DNA of 64,000 nt. Origin: Streptomyces sp. NBC_00620. GTDB taxonomy: Bacteria > Actinomycetota > Actinomycetes > Streptomycetales > Streptomycetaceae. Below, piece after piece: positions 1-8,058 of the stretch (the first letter of the stretch is position 1; the number at the start of each line of letters is the position of its first letter). The stretch lies in contig NZ_JAPENY010000002.1 in the NCBI RefSeq assembly GCF_026341825.1, positions 372,001-436,000 of the forward strand, read 5' to 3'. The notes beneath the pieces were generated by a model that was not told the DNA's origin, did no database searches, and saw only the letters and a list, made by a program, of their open reading frames with translations. Both the position numbers and the translations under genes were made by a program.

Positions 1-1
1 G

Positions 2-1315
2 CGCGGCGGACTGCTGATCCGGCAGATCCACCACTGGGCGGCGCTCGTGTTCGTCGCCGGGATGCTCGTGCACATGATGCGGGTGTTCTTCACCGGCGCG
101 TTCCGCAAGCCGCGCGAGGTCAACTGGGTGTTCGGCTGGACCCTGTTGTTCCTCGGGATCATCACCGGCCTGACCGGCTACTCGCTCCCCGACGACCTGC
201 TCTCGGGCACCGGTGTCCGCTTCGCGCAGGGTGCGATCCTGTCCGTCCCGGTGGTGGGGACGTACCTCTCTTTCTTCCTCTTCGGAGGGGAGTTCCCGGG
301 CCACGACATCATTCCGCGGTTCTTCCCGATCCATGTGCTCCTGCTGCCCGGGATCATGCTGGGCCTGGTGGTCGCCCATCTGATCCTGGTCTTCTACCAC
401 AAGCACACGCAGTACCCCGGGGCCGGACGGGACCAGAAGTCCGTGGTCGGCATGCCGTTCATGCCGGTCTACATGGCCAAGGCGGGCGGCTTCTTCTTCC
501 TCGTGTTCGGGGTGCTGTCGATGATGGGGGCGATCGCGACGGTCAACCCCGTGTGGGCCTTCGGGCCCTACCGCCCCGACCTGGTCACCACCGGCGCCCA
601 ACCCGACTGGTACCTCGGCTTCTCCGAGGGGCTGATCCGGGTGATGCCGGGATGGGAGATCAACGCATTCGGCCACACACTGGCGTTGGGCGTCTTCATC
701 CCCTTCTCCCTCTTCCCGCTGATCATGCTGGCGATCGGCGTGTACCCGTTCATCGAGTCATGGATCACCGGGGACACCCGCGAACACCACATCCTGGACC
801 GGCCGCGCAACGCGCCCACCCGCACGGGTCTCGGCGTGGCCTGGCTGAGTCTGTACGGGGTGCTGCTGATCGGCGGCGGCAACGACATCGTGGCCACGCA
901 TCTGCACCTGTCGATCAACTCGATCACATGGTTCGTGCGGATCTCCTTCTTCGCCGTGCCGGTGCTCGCCTTCGTCGTCACGCGGCGGATCTGTATGGGG
1001 TTGCAGCGCAGGGACCGCGACAAGGTGCTGCACGGACGGGAGTCGGGCACCATCAAGCGGCTCCCCGACGGCGAGTTCGTCGAGGTCCACGAACCGCTCA
1101 CACAGGCACAGCGGTTCGCCCTCACCCAGCACGACCAGGCGACGCCGTACGAGGTGGGTCCGCTCGTCGACGCGAACGGTGTCACCCGCCGCGTCGGTCC
1201 CTCGCGCAAGTTGCGGGCGCGTCTGGCCCGGGCCATGTACGGGCCCGACACACAGATCCCGAAGCCGACGGCGGAGGAGTACCGGGAGCTTACGAGCGAG
1301 GATCACCACCACTGA
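2..1315 (+). CDS. qcrB: Cytochrome bc1 complex cytochrome b subunit (5' truncated)
   Basis: Membrane subunit of the menaquinol:cytochrome c reductase (complex III) that carries the b haems and the quinol oxidation site. The reading frame is open from base 2, so the N-terminus lies left of the window. The first visible residues (RQIHHWAALVF) contain a haem-ligand histidine region of the second haem helix. The Qo-site motif appears as QPDWYLGF at about base 600, the actinobacterial PDWY form of the PEWY signature. Several hydrophobic helices follow, then a long hydrophilic tail ending in a run of histidines, typical of actinobacterial QcrB. Usual neighbours qcrC and qcrA cannot be seen, and the gene runs into a catabolic cluster, which suggests a second paralogue rather than the housekeeping copy (inference). 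Its last 26 bases overlap the convergent acyl-CoA dehydrogenase gene. Confidence 0.93.
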   Translation, partial: RGGLLIRQIHHWAALVFVAGMLVHMMRVFFTGAFRKPREVNWVFGWTLLFLGIITGLTGYSLPDDLLSGTGVRFAQGAILSVPVVGTYLSFFLFGGEFPGHDIIPRFFPIHVLLLPGIMLGLVVAHLILVFYHKHTQYPGAGRDQKSVVGMPFMPVYMAKAGGFFFLVFGVLSMMGAIATVNPVWAFGPYRPDLVTTGAQPDWYLGFSEGLIRVMPGWEINAFGHTLALGVFIPFSLFPLIMLAIGVYPFIESWITGDTREHHILDRPRNAPTRTGLGVAWLSLYGVLLIGGGNDIVATHLHLSINSITWFVRISFFAVPVLAFVVTRRICMGLQRRDRDKVLHGRESGTIKRLPDGEFVEVHEPLTQAQRFALTQHDQATPYEVGPLVDANGVTRRVGPSRKLRARLARAMYGPDTQIPKPTAEEYRELTSEDHHH

Positions 1316-2336
1316 CCGCGGTGAGGACTTCGGCCCTGCATTCGGCCGGGCTGCCCCACGCGGTGCGCAGGGCACGGGCCTTGGTGAGCCAGAGGGACAG
1401 GTCGTACTCGGCCGTGTAGCCGATCGCGCCGTGCAGTTGCAGCGCAGTACGGGCTGTCGCGTACGCCGCCTCGCCCGCCGCGACCTTGGCCGCCGCGACG
1501 TCGGCCGGTGCCATGGACAGCGCCGCGCCGAACAGCAGGGGCCGCGCGAACTCCAGGGCGATCTTCGCGTCCGCGAGCTGGTGCTTGACGGCCTGGAACG
1601 AGCCGATGGGGACACCGAACTGGGTGCGCTGCTTGACGTACTCCACCGTCCGGTCGAGGAGGGCGAGTCCGACACCGAGCGCCTGGGCGGCGGTGGCGAG
1701 CCGGGCCCAGGCGAGCGTCTGGGCGGCGGCGCGGGTCACGTGGGGGCCGGTGGCGAGGAGCTCGCCGTTGGGGTGGGGGAGGGTGAGACTTCTGGCGGGG
1801 TCGAGGGAGGGGCGTGCTGATCCTGTGGGACCGCTGCCGCTGCCGCTGCCGCTGAGGTGCAGGCGGGCGGGCGGGGTGGTGTCCCGTGTGGGGGCTTCGG
1901 GGGAGTCCACCGTCAGGTGGATGTCCGCCGCTTCCGCGTCCAGGACGAACGGGCCTCCGCCGGGCAACGCGACCGTCGCCAGCGCCTCGCCCGAGGCCAG
2001 CGCGGGCAGCAGGCGCTTGGCGGGGCCCGACTCGCCCAGCTCGGAGAGCAGCGTGGCCGCGGCCACCGTCTCCACCAGTGGGCCCGGCACCCCGTGGCGG
2101 CCCAACTCGACGAAGGCGACGGCCAGTTCCACGGGAAGGGGGCCCACGCCCTCGTACGCCTCCGGTACCGCCAGTGCGAAGACGCCCGAGTCGGCGAGGC
2201 GGGACCACAGGGCGCGGCCGGGGGTACGGTCGCCGGTGGCCCAGGCACGTATGACCGGCGGTGTGTCCGCCGCCGTCAGCAGCGCGTTCAACGAGTCGGC
2301 GAAGGCGCGCTGCTCGGGGTCGAGGAGGAAGCGCAT
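1290..2336 (-). CDS. Acyl-CoA dehydrogenase, smaller subunit (FadE/IpdE type)
   Basis: A 348-residue flavin-dependent acyl-CoA dehydrogenase family protein. The N-terminal helical domain (starting MRFLLDPEQRAF) and the C-terminal helical domain (QRTQFGVPIGSFQAVKH, about residue 240; LQLHGAIGYTAEYDLSLW, about residue 310) are clear. The middle beta domain is short and divergent, with a Ser-Gly rich stretch near residue 170. The ATG overlaps the stop of the upstream dehydrogenase gene (ATGA), so the two are translationally coupled and probably form a hetero-oligomer, as known for the steroid-degrading FadE pairs of Mycobacterium tuberculosis (for example ChsE1-ChsE2). Context in a KstR2-type cluster points to oxidation of a HIP-derived CoA thioester (inference). 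The substrate cannot be read from sequence. Confidence 0.88.
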   Translation of the reverse strand: MRFLLDPEQRAFADSLNALLTAADTPPVIRAWATGDRTPGRALWSRLADSGVFALAVPEAYEGVGPLPVELAVAFVELGRHGVPGPLVETVAAATLLSELGESGPAKRLLPALASGEALATVALPGGGPFVLDAEAADIHLTVDSPEAPTRDTTPPARLHLSGSGSGSGPTGSARPSLDPARSLTLPHPNGELLATGPHVTRAAAQTLAWARLATAAQALGVGLALLDRTVEYVKQRTQFGVPIGSFQAVKHQLADAKIALEFARPLLFGAALSMAPADVAAAKVAAGEAAYATARTALQLHGAIGYTAEYDLSLWLTKARALRTAWGSPAECRAEVLTAVSGGDPRS

Positions 2337-3481
2337 CAGCGGCGGCCCTTCGGGAGGCCGAGGAGGCGCTCGGCGATGATGTCGCGCTGGATCTCGTTGG
2401 TGCCGGCGTAGAGGGGGCCGGCGAGGGAGAAGACATAGCCCTCGGACCAGTCGGTGTCCGCCAACTCGCCCTCCGGGCCCAGCAGATCGAGCGCCGTCTC
2501 GTGCAGCGCGATGTCGTACTCGGACCAGAAGACCTTGTTCAGGCTGGACTCCGGCCCGATCGGCTCCCCGGCGGCGAAACGGGAGGCGCCGGCGTAGGTG
2601 AAGAGCTGGTAGGCGCGGGCGCCGATCACCGCGTCGGCCACCCGGTCGCGCAGGGCCGTGTCCGCGGGGTCGGCGCGGGTGCGCCACAGGTCGGCCAGCC
2701 GGTCGGCGGCGGCCAGGAAGCGGCCCGGGGAGCGGAGCGTCAGACCGCGTTCGTTGCCCGCTGTCGACATGGCGACCCGCCAGCCCTGGCCCACCTCTCC
2801 GATCACGTCCTCGTCGGGGACGAAGACGGAGTCGAGGAAGAGTTCGGCGAAGGCCGGTCTGCCGTCCAGGCGGCCGATCGGGCGGACCGTCACACCCGGT
2901 GCGCGCAGGTCGAACATCAGGTAGGTGAGGCCCTGGTGGGGCTTCGGGGTGTCCGGCTCGCTGCGGAACAGGCCGAACGCGCGGTCCGCGAACGCGGCTC
3001 GCGAGGACCACGTCTTCTGCCCGCTCAGCAGCCAGCCCCCGTCCGTGCGCACCGCGCGGGAGGTGAGCGAGGCCAGGTCGGAACCGGCCTCGGGCTCGGA
3101 CCACGCCTGAGCCCAGATGGTCTCGCCCGTCGCCATCGACGGCAGCACGCGTGCGCGTTGCTCCTGCGTCCCGTGGTCGAAGAGGGTGGGGGCCAGCAGG
3201 TTGATGCCGTTCTGGCTGACCCGGCCCGGCGCGCCCGCCGCGTAGTACTCCTCCTCGAAGACCAGCCACCGGACGATGTCCACGCCCCGGCCGCCGTACG
3301 CCGTCGGCCACGACACCACCGACCAGCGGTCCGCGGCGAGTTCGGACTCCCATGCCCGGTGGGCGGCGAAGCCCTCCCCGGTCTCCAAGGAGGGGAGGGG
3401 GACGGGCGGCACATGGGCCGTGAGCCAGGCCCGGGCCTCGGCGCGGAACGCCTCGTCGGCGGGGGAGTGGTCGAGATCCAT
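2336..3481 (-). CDS. Acyl-CoA dehydrogenase, larger subunit (FadE/IpdE type)
   Basis: A 381-residue acyl-CoA dehydrogenase with the full three-domain layout. The FAD/substrate signature WAQAWSEPEAGSDLASL lies near residue 125, and the C-terminal YAGTNEIQRDIIAERLLG near residue 355. In many family members the catalytic Glu is the second residue of YEGT; here it is Ala. The candidate base is then the Glu in AGNERGLTLR (about residue 245), the position used by isovaleryl- and long-chain-type enzymes and by mycobacterial ChsE2. The gene is first in a two-gene minus-strand operon whose promoter region holds a KstR2-like operator 40 bases upstream. It probably forms a heteromeric dehydrogenase with the downstream gene and acts in HIP catabolism (inference from neighbours). 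Confidence 0.9.
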   Translation of the reverse strand: MDLDHSPADEAFRAEARAWLTAHVPPVPLPSLETGEGFAAHRAWESELAADRWSVVSWPTAYGGRGVDIVRWLVFEEEYYAAGAPGRVSQNGINLLAPTLFDHGTQEQRARVLPSMATGETIWAQAWSEPEAGSDLASLTSRAVRTDGGWLLSGQKTWSSRAAFADRAFGLFRSEPDTPKPHQGLTYLMFDLRAPGVTVRPIGRLDGRPAFAELFLDSVFVPDEDVIGEVGQGWRVAMSTAGNERGLTLRSPGRFLAAADRLADLWRTRADPADTALRDRVADAVIGARAYQLFTYAGASRFAAGEPIGPESSLNKVFWSEYDIALHETALDLLGPEGELADTDWSEGYVFSLAGPLYAGTNEIQRDIIAERLLGLPKGRR

Positions 3482-3520
3482 CGGCAGCACCCTTCGGGGA
3501 ACCCTTCGGCGGCAACCTTC

Positions 3521-3540
3521 CCTAACAAGTGTTTGGTAGG
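3521..3540. promoter_or_regulatory. KstR2-like operator, site 1
   Basis: A 20-bp imperfect palindrome, CCTAACAAGTGTTTGGTAGG, sits between the divergent dehydrogenase and ipdF genes. Its core (3524-3537) fits nine of the ten fixed positions of the published mycobacterial KstR2 motif AnCAAGnnCTTGnT. It matches the second site at 9711-9730 at 16 of 20 positions when that site is read on the minus strand. Placement 13 bases before ipdF and 40 before the dehydrogenase start would let one repressor control both directions. Confidence 0.82.
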
Positions 3541-3553
3541 TTAGCGTGGAGCC

Positions 3554-4345
3554 ATGAGCGACGTCGAGAGTCCGGCGTACGTATCCGGGCACGGGCTGCT
3601 GAAGGGGCGTACGGCCGTCATCACCGCGGCGGCCGGCGCCGGTATCGGCGGAGCCACGGCGCACAGGTTCCTCGAAGAGGGCGCCCGCGTGCTGATCGGC
3701 GACGCGCACGCGCGACGGCTCAAGGAGAGCGCCGAGGCCCTGGCAGCCGAGTTCGGTGCCGCGAGTGTCGCCTCGCTGCCCTGCGACGTCACCGACGAGG
3801 ACCAGGTCCAAGCCCTCTTCGGCACGGCTCGAGAACTGCACGGAGGCCTGGACATAGTCGTCAACAACGCCGGTCTCGGCGGTACTTCGGCCCTCGTCGA
3901 CATGACCGACGAGCAGTGGTCGAAGGTGCTCGACGTGACGTTGAACGGCACGTTCCGGTGTACGAGGGCGGCCCTGCGGATGCTCAAGGAGCAGGCGGGC
4001 GGCGGAGTCGTCGTCAACAACGCCTCCGTCGTCGGCTGGCGGGCCCAGGCCGGGCAGGCGCACTACGCCGCCGCGAAGGCCGGGGTCATGGCGCTCACCC
4101 GCTGCGCCGCGATCGAGGCCGCCGCTTACGGAGTGCGGGTCAACGCCGTGTCACCGAGCCTCGCCATGCACCCGCACCTGGTGAAGGTGACCACTCCGGA
4201 GCTCCTTGAGGAGCTGACGGCGCGCGAGGCGTACGGGCGGTACGCCGAGCCCTGGGAGGTGGCCAACGTGATCGTGTTCCTGGCGTCCGGCTACTCCTCG
4301 TACATGACGGGGGAAGTCGTCTCCGTCAGCAGCCAGCACGCGTAG
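3554..4345 (+). CDS. ipdF: Short-chain dehydrogenase, IpdF-like
   Basis: Classical SDR oxidoreductase of 263 residues. The cofactor-binding turn (AAAGAGIGGATAHRF, about residue 25) is a variant TGxxxGIG, NNAG is near residue 98, and the catalytic Ser and YxxxK follow (NNASVVGW; HYAAAKAG, Tyr about residue 165). In M. tuberculosis the neighbour of kstR2 with this architecture is IpdF (Rv3559c), which oxidises a 5-hydroxy HIP-CoA intermediate. The assignment here rests on overall likeness plus the adjacent kstR2 and fadA6 genes. It begins the plus-strand unit ipdF-kstR2-fadA6 directly downstream of operator site 1. The ATG at 3554 is the first start codon after the operator. Confidence 0.85.
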   Translation: MSDVESPAYVSGHGLLKGRTAVITAAAGAGIGGATAHRFLEEGARVLIGDAHARRLKESAEALAAEFGAASVASLPCDVTDEDQVQALFGTARELHGGLDIVVNNAGLGGTSALVDMTDEQWSKVLDVTLNGTFRCTRAALRMLKEQAGGGVVVNNASVVGWRAQAGQAHYAAAKAGVMALTRCAAIEAAAYGVRVNAVSPSLAMHPHLVKVTTPELLEELTAREAYGRYAEPWEVANVIVFLASGYSSYMTGEVVSVSSQHA

Positions 4346-4399
4346 GGGCGAGGCGGCCGGCATGCGTGGATACGAGGAGCACAGGACCACAATGGGCCC

Positions 4400-5011
4400 G
4401 TGCCTACCAAGAAGAAGCCCCAGGTGACCGCCTCGCCGGAGCGGCGCCGCGAACTGCTCGACACGGCCGCCGAGGTCTTCGCCGAGCAGGGCTACAACGC
4501 CACCACCGTACGCAAGATCGCGGACCAGGCCGGAATGCTCGCGGGCAGTCTCTACTACCACTTCGACTCCAAGGAATCGATGCTGGAGGAGATCCTGCGG
4601 ACCTTCCTCGACGAGCTCTGGGACGGGTACGACACCGTCCTGGACGCCGAACTCGGCCCCCGGGAAACCCTGGAGGCCCTGGTCACCGAGTCCTTCCGGG
4701 AGATCGACCGGCACCGCGCCGCCGTCGCGATCTACCAGAAGGAGTCCAGACACCTTGCCGCGCAGCAGCGCTTCGCGTTCCTCACCGAGTCGCAGCGCAA
4801 CTTCGAGAAGGCGTGGCTGAGCACGCTGGAGCGCGGTGTCGCCGCCGAGGTCTTCCGGGCCGACCTCGACATCCGGCTCACCTACCGGTTCGTGCGCGAC
4901 ACCGTGTGGGTCGCCGCGTCCTGGTACCGGCCCGGCGGGCACCACAGCCCGGAGGAGATCGCCCGGCAGTACCTGTCGATGGTGCTCGACGGGATCTCCG
5001 TACGCGAATAA
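4400..5011 (+). CDS. kstR2: TetR-family repressor, KstR2-like
   Basis: A 203-residue TetR regulator. The N-terminal helix-turn-helix is clear (residues about 14-60: LLDTAAEVFAEQGYNATT, then RKIADQAGMLAGSLYYHF). The C-terminal ligand domain is all helical. The start is taken at GTG 4400; a CACAAT hexamer ends seven bases before it and no good ribosome site is present, so the message may be leaderless or read through from ipdF. KstR2 in mycobacteria and rhodococci binds HIP-CoA and represses the C/D-ring genes. This protein sits inside just such a gene set, between ipdF and fadA6, and two matching operators lie in the cluster. Self-regulation through site 1 is likely because it shares the ipdF transcription unit. 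Confidence 0.88.
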   Translation: MPTKKKPQVTASPERRRELLDTAAEVFAEQGYNATTVRKIADQAGMLAGSLYYHFDSKESMLEEILRTFLDELWDGYDTVLDAELGPRETLEALVTESFREIDRHRAAVAIYQKESRHLAAQQRFAFLTESQRNFEKAWLSTLERGVAAEVFRADLDIRLTYRFVRDTVWVAASWYRPGGHHSPEEIARQYLSMVLDGISVRE

Positions 5012-5058
5012 ATCCATGTCCGCGAGCCCCATGTCCGCATTTCCCTGAGGGAGTTGTC

Positions 5059-6216
5059 ATGGCCGAGGCCTACATCGTCGAAGCGGTCCGTACGCCCGTC
5101 GGGCGGCGCAGGGGAGGCCTGAGCGGCGTCCACTCGGCCGACCTCGGCGCGCATGTCCTCAAAGCCCTGGTCGAGAGGTCGGGCGTGGACCCGGCCGCCG
5201 TCGAGGACGTCGTCTTCGGGTGCCTCGACACGGTCGGGCCGCAGGCCGGGGACATCGCCCGCACCGCCTGGCTGGCCGCCGGGCTGCCCGAGGAGGTGCC
5301 CGGAGTCACCGTCGACCGGCAGTGCGGGTCCTCCCAGCAGGCCGTGCACTTCGCCGCCCAGGGCGTGCTGTCCGGCACCCAGGACCTGGTGGTCGCGGGC
5401 GGCGTCCAGAACATGAGCCAGATACCCATCGCCTTCGCCTCCCGCCAGGCCACCGAACCGCTCGGCCTCACTCAGGGCCCCTTCGCGGGCAGCGAGGGCT
5501 GGCGGGCGCGCTACGGAGACCGGCCCGTCAACCAGTTCCACGGCGCCGAACTGATCGCCGCCAAGTGGGGGATCAGCCGTCTGGACCAGGAGGAGTTCGC
5601 CCTCCGCTCCCACGAACGCGCGATCCGTGCCATCGACGAGGGCCGCTTCGCGCGCGAGACCGTGTCGCGCGGGGAGGTCACGGTCGACGAGGGCCCGCGC
5701 CGGGACACCTCGCTGGAGAAGATGGCCGCCCTGAAACCGGTCATCGACGGTGGCACCGTCACCGCCGCCTGCTCCTCCCAGGTCTCCGACGGCGCAGCCG
5801 CCATGCTCCTCGCCTCCGAACGGGCCGTCCGGGAACACGGGTTGACCCCTCGCGCCCGCGTGCACCACCTCTCCGTACGCGGCGAGGACCCCATCCGTAT
5901 GCTGTCGGCCCCCATCCCGGCCACCGCGCACGCCCTCAAGAAGACCGGCATGTCCATCGGCGACATCGACCTCGTCGAGATCAACGAGGCCTTCGCCCCG
6001 GTCGTCCTCGCCTGGCTGAAGGAAACCGGCGCCGACCCGGAGAAGGTCAACGTCAACGGCGGCGCGATCGCCCTTGGCCATCCGCTGGGCGCCACCGGCG
6101 TGAAGCTGATGACGACCCTGCTGCACGAACTGGAGCGCACCGGGGGCCGGTTCGGGCTCCAGACCATGTGCGAGGGCGGCGGTCAGGCGAACGTCACCAT
6201 CATCGAGCGGCTCTGA
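5059..6216 (+). CDS. fadA6: Acetyl-CoA acyltransferase (thiolase), FadA6-like
   Basis: Degradative thiolase of 385 residues, the usual family length. The nucleophilic Cys is in DRQCGSSQQAVHFA (about residue 92). The C-terminal motifs NEAFAPVVLAW, GGAIALGHPLGATG and CEGGGQANVTI supply the catalytic His and second Cys. The ATG at 5059 follows a GAGGGAG ribosome site. In M. tuberculosis FadA6 carries out thiolysis of the ring-opened MOODA-CoA intermediate of HIP breakdown, which would be the step after IpdAB here. The gene is the last of the ipdF-kstR2-fadA6 unit and overlaps the convergent ipdC gene by 17 bases. Confidence 0.9.
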   Translation: MAEAYIVEAVRTPVGRRRGGLSGVHSADLGAHVLKALVERSGVDPAAVEDVVFGCLDTVGPQAGDIARTAWLAAGLPEEVPGVTVDRQCGSSQQAVHFAAQGVLSGTQDLVVAGGVQNMSQIPIAFASRQATEPLGLTQGPFAGSEGWRARYGDRPVNQFHGAELIAAKWGISRLDQEEFALRSHERAIRAIDEGRFARETVSRGEVTVDEGPRRDTSLEKMAALKPVIDGGTVTAACSSQVSDGAAAMLLASERAVREHGLTPRARVHHLSVRGEDPIRMLSAPIPATAHALKKTGMSIGDIDLVEINEAFAPVVLAWLKETGADPEKVNVNGGAIALGHPLGATGVKLMTTLLHELERTGGRFGLQTMCEGGGQANVTIIERL

Positions 6217-7258
6217 GCAGCTCCAAGGACTTCAACGCCTCCTCCGCCTCGGTCATGATCCGGTCCACCAACTCGGTGCACGAGGGCAGGTCGTCGATCA
6301 CCCCGGCGACCTGCCCCGACGCCATCACCCCGAGGTCCGTACGCCCGTCCACCATCGCGGACTTGAGCAGCATGGGCGTGTTGGCGGCGAGGAGGACCTG
6401 GCTCCAGGACAGGTTCTTGCCGTGCTTCATCGCGAGGCCGTCGCGGATCATGGCAGGCCAGGAGAGTCCGGATATCTTCCTGAAGCCGGCCGCCCGGCGG
6501 ACGGCCTGAGCGAGAGCCCTCGTACGGCCCGACTTCTCGAGGGAGTCGACGAAGTCCGTACGCAGCATGCGGTGCGGGAGTCCGTCGACGGCCGTCGTGA
6601 CCGTGACGTCCTTGACCGTCGCCGCCAGGTACCGCGCCTTCACCGCGTCCGGGACCGTCGAGTCGGAGGTCAGCAGGAAACGCGTGCCCATGGCGACGCC
6701 CGCCGCGCCGTACGCCAGCGCGGCCACCAGCCCCCGCCCGTCGTGGAAACCGCCCGCCGCCACGACCGGGATGTCCACCGCGTCCACCACCTGCGGCAGC
6801 AGCACGGTCGTCGCCACCTCGCCGGTGTGCCCGCCGCCCTCACCGCCCTGCACGATCACCGCGTCCGCACCCCAGGCGGCCACCTTCTCGGCGTGCCGGC
6901 GCGCCCCGACGGAGGGGATGACGACCACGCCCGCCTCCTTCAGCTCCGCGATCAGCTCGCGTGAGGGGGCCAGTGCGAAGGAGGCGACGCGTACGCCTTC
7001 GTCGATGATGATCCGCACCCGGTCGCCCGCGTCCCCGGCGTCGGCCCGCAGATTCACGCCGAACGGCGCGTCCGTGCGGGACCTGACCTCCCGTACGGCG
7101 TCCCGCAGTTGGCCGAGGGGCATCGTCGCGGAGGCCAAGACACCCAGTGCGCCCGCCTCCGCCGTGGCGGAGACCAGGCGGGGGCCCGCCACCCAGCCCA
7201 TGCCGGTCTGCACGATCGGGTGGCGGATCCCGACGAGCCGGGTGAACGCGGTGTCCAT
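6200..7258 (-). CDS. ipdC: Nitronate monooxygenase-family FMN enzyme, IpdC-like
   Basis: A 352-residue TIM-barrel flavoprotein of the 2-nitropropane dioxygenase/nitronate monooxygenase family. Family signatures are PIVQTGMGWVAGPRLVSA at the N-terminus, a glycine-rich phosphate site QGGEGGGHTGEV (about residue 140) and PVVAAGGFHDGRGLVAAL with GVAMGTRFL. The name of the fold is misleading in this setting: the mycobacterial homologue IpdC (Rv3553), encoded beside ipdAB, acts as a flavin-dependent oxidoreductase on HIP-CoA derivatives. The ATG overlaps the stop of ipdB by four bases, so translation is coupled. It is the last gene of the echA20-ipdA-ipdB-ipdC operon. Confidence 0.87.
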   Translation of the reverse strand: MDTAFTRLVGIRHPIVQTGMGWVAGPRLVSATAEAGALGVLASATMPLGQLRDAVREVRSRTDAPFGVNLRADAGDAGDRVRIIIDEGVRVASFALAPSRELIAELKEAGVVVIPSVGARRHAEKVAAWGADAVIVQGGEGGGHTGEVATTVLLPQVVDAVDIPVVAAGGFHDGRGLVAALAYGAAGVAMGTRFLLTSDSTVPDAVKARYLAATVKDVTVTTAVDGLPHRMLRTDFVDSLEKSGRTRALAQAVRRAAGFRKISGLSWPAMIRDGLAMKHGKNLSWSQVLLAANTPMLLKSAMVDGRTDLGVMASGQVAGVIDDLPSCTELVDRIMTEAEEALKSLELLRAAR

Positions 7259-8058
7259 CAGCGGCCCCCGGCCTTGGCGGTCCCGGTCTTTGTGGGCCCG
7301 GTCCTGGCGGCCCCGGGAATCATTCCCGCCCCGGGAACCTCGCGGTCCCGTGCGCCCTTCGGGTCGATGACCTCGCGGATCAACTCCAGCTCCACCGGGG
7401 TCGGTTCGCGGGTGTACGGCACCTCGTCGGGGACGTACAGCTCGAAGCCCGTCGCCTCCCTGACCCGCTCGACGGTGACGCCCGGATGCAGGGAGGCGAG
7501 GCGCATCGAGTGGTCGGGGGTGGCGAAGTCGAAGACGCCGAGGTCGGTCACCACGCGGGGGATGCGGTGGAAGCGGGTGGCGCTCGGACCCGCCGCGGCG
7601 GCGCGGTCGTACCCCACCCCGCACACCATGTCGACCTTCGGGACGAAGACGCGCGTGGAGTGTTTCGGGATCCAGTAACTAGTCGGATTGTTGAGGGTGT
7701 TGACCGGCCCGCCGCGCACGCCGAGCAGTTGGCGCTTGGGCCTGGCCCAGTCGCCGACGCACGAGATGTTCTGGTTGCCGAAGCGGTCGATCTGGCTCGC
7801 GCCCATCATCACGTGCCGGCGCCCGCCGGTCACCATCGTCAGGTGCTGCCGGTACGGCAGCCAGCCCTCCGGCGTCCCGTCGAGGCCGACGAGCATCGCC
7901 TCGCCGTCGGTCAGCAGCAGATCGGGGGAGAAGGTGCGCTTGGCGAGGCGGGCGCCGATGGACGGGATCAGGCCCATGGGGCTGGCGAGCACCTCGCCGT
8001 TGTCCCGCCAGGCCTCGGCGCAGGCGATCACGCAGTACTCGGCCGGTGTCGGGTTCAC
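7258..8058 (-). CDS. ipdB: CoA-transferase-fold ring-cleaving hydrolase, beta subunit (IpdB-like)
   Basis: A 266-residue protein of the class I CoA-transferase beta-subunit fold (ASPMGLIPSIGARLAKRTF; GASQIDRFGNQNISCVGDW). In M. tuberculosis IpdA and IpdB together form not a transferase but a hydrolase that opens the last steroid ring (COCHEA-CoA to MOODA-CoA). The immediate neighbours echA20, ipdA and ipdC make that role the best guess here. Starts and stops overlap by four bases on both sides (ipdA stop/ipdB start at 8055-8058; ipdB stop/ipdC start at 7258). The last 30 residues are rich in Gly, Ala, Thr and Lys and look like a disordered tail. Confidence 0.88.
   Translation of the reverse strand: MNPTPAEYCVIACAEAWRDNGEVLASPMGLIPSIGARLAKRTFSPDLLLTDGEAMLVGLDGTPEGWLPYRQHLTMVTGGRRHVMMGASQIDRFGNQNISCVGDWARPKRQLLGVRGGPVNTLNNPTSYWIPKHSTRVFVPKVDMVCGVGYDRAAAAGPSATRFHRIPRVVTDLGVFDFATPDHSMRLASLHPGVTVERVREATGFELYVPDEVPYTREPTPVELELIREVIDPKGARDREVPGAGMIPGAARTGPTKTGTAKAGGR

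Noticed and set aside
553..1419. Long open frames overlapping qcrB on both strands
   Set aside because: They are Arg/Pro/His-rich shadows of the real frame, as expected at this GC content; the cytochrome b motifs are only in the frame ending at 1315.
1290..3515. A single 741-residue minus-strand protein across both acyl-CoA dehydrogenases
   Set aside because: The first 393 codons are an out-of-frame shadow of the larger dehydrogenase; the ATGA overlap at 2336 separates two proper genes.
6200..7258. True nitronate monooxygenase function for the FMN enzyme
   Set aside because: Family name only; its position beside ipdA, ipdB and echA20 favours the IpdC role.
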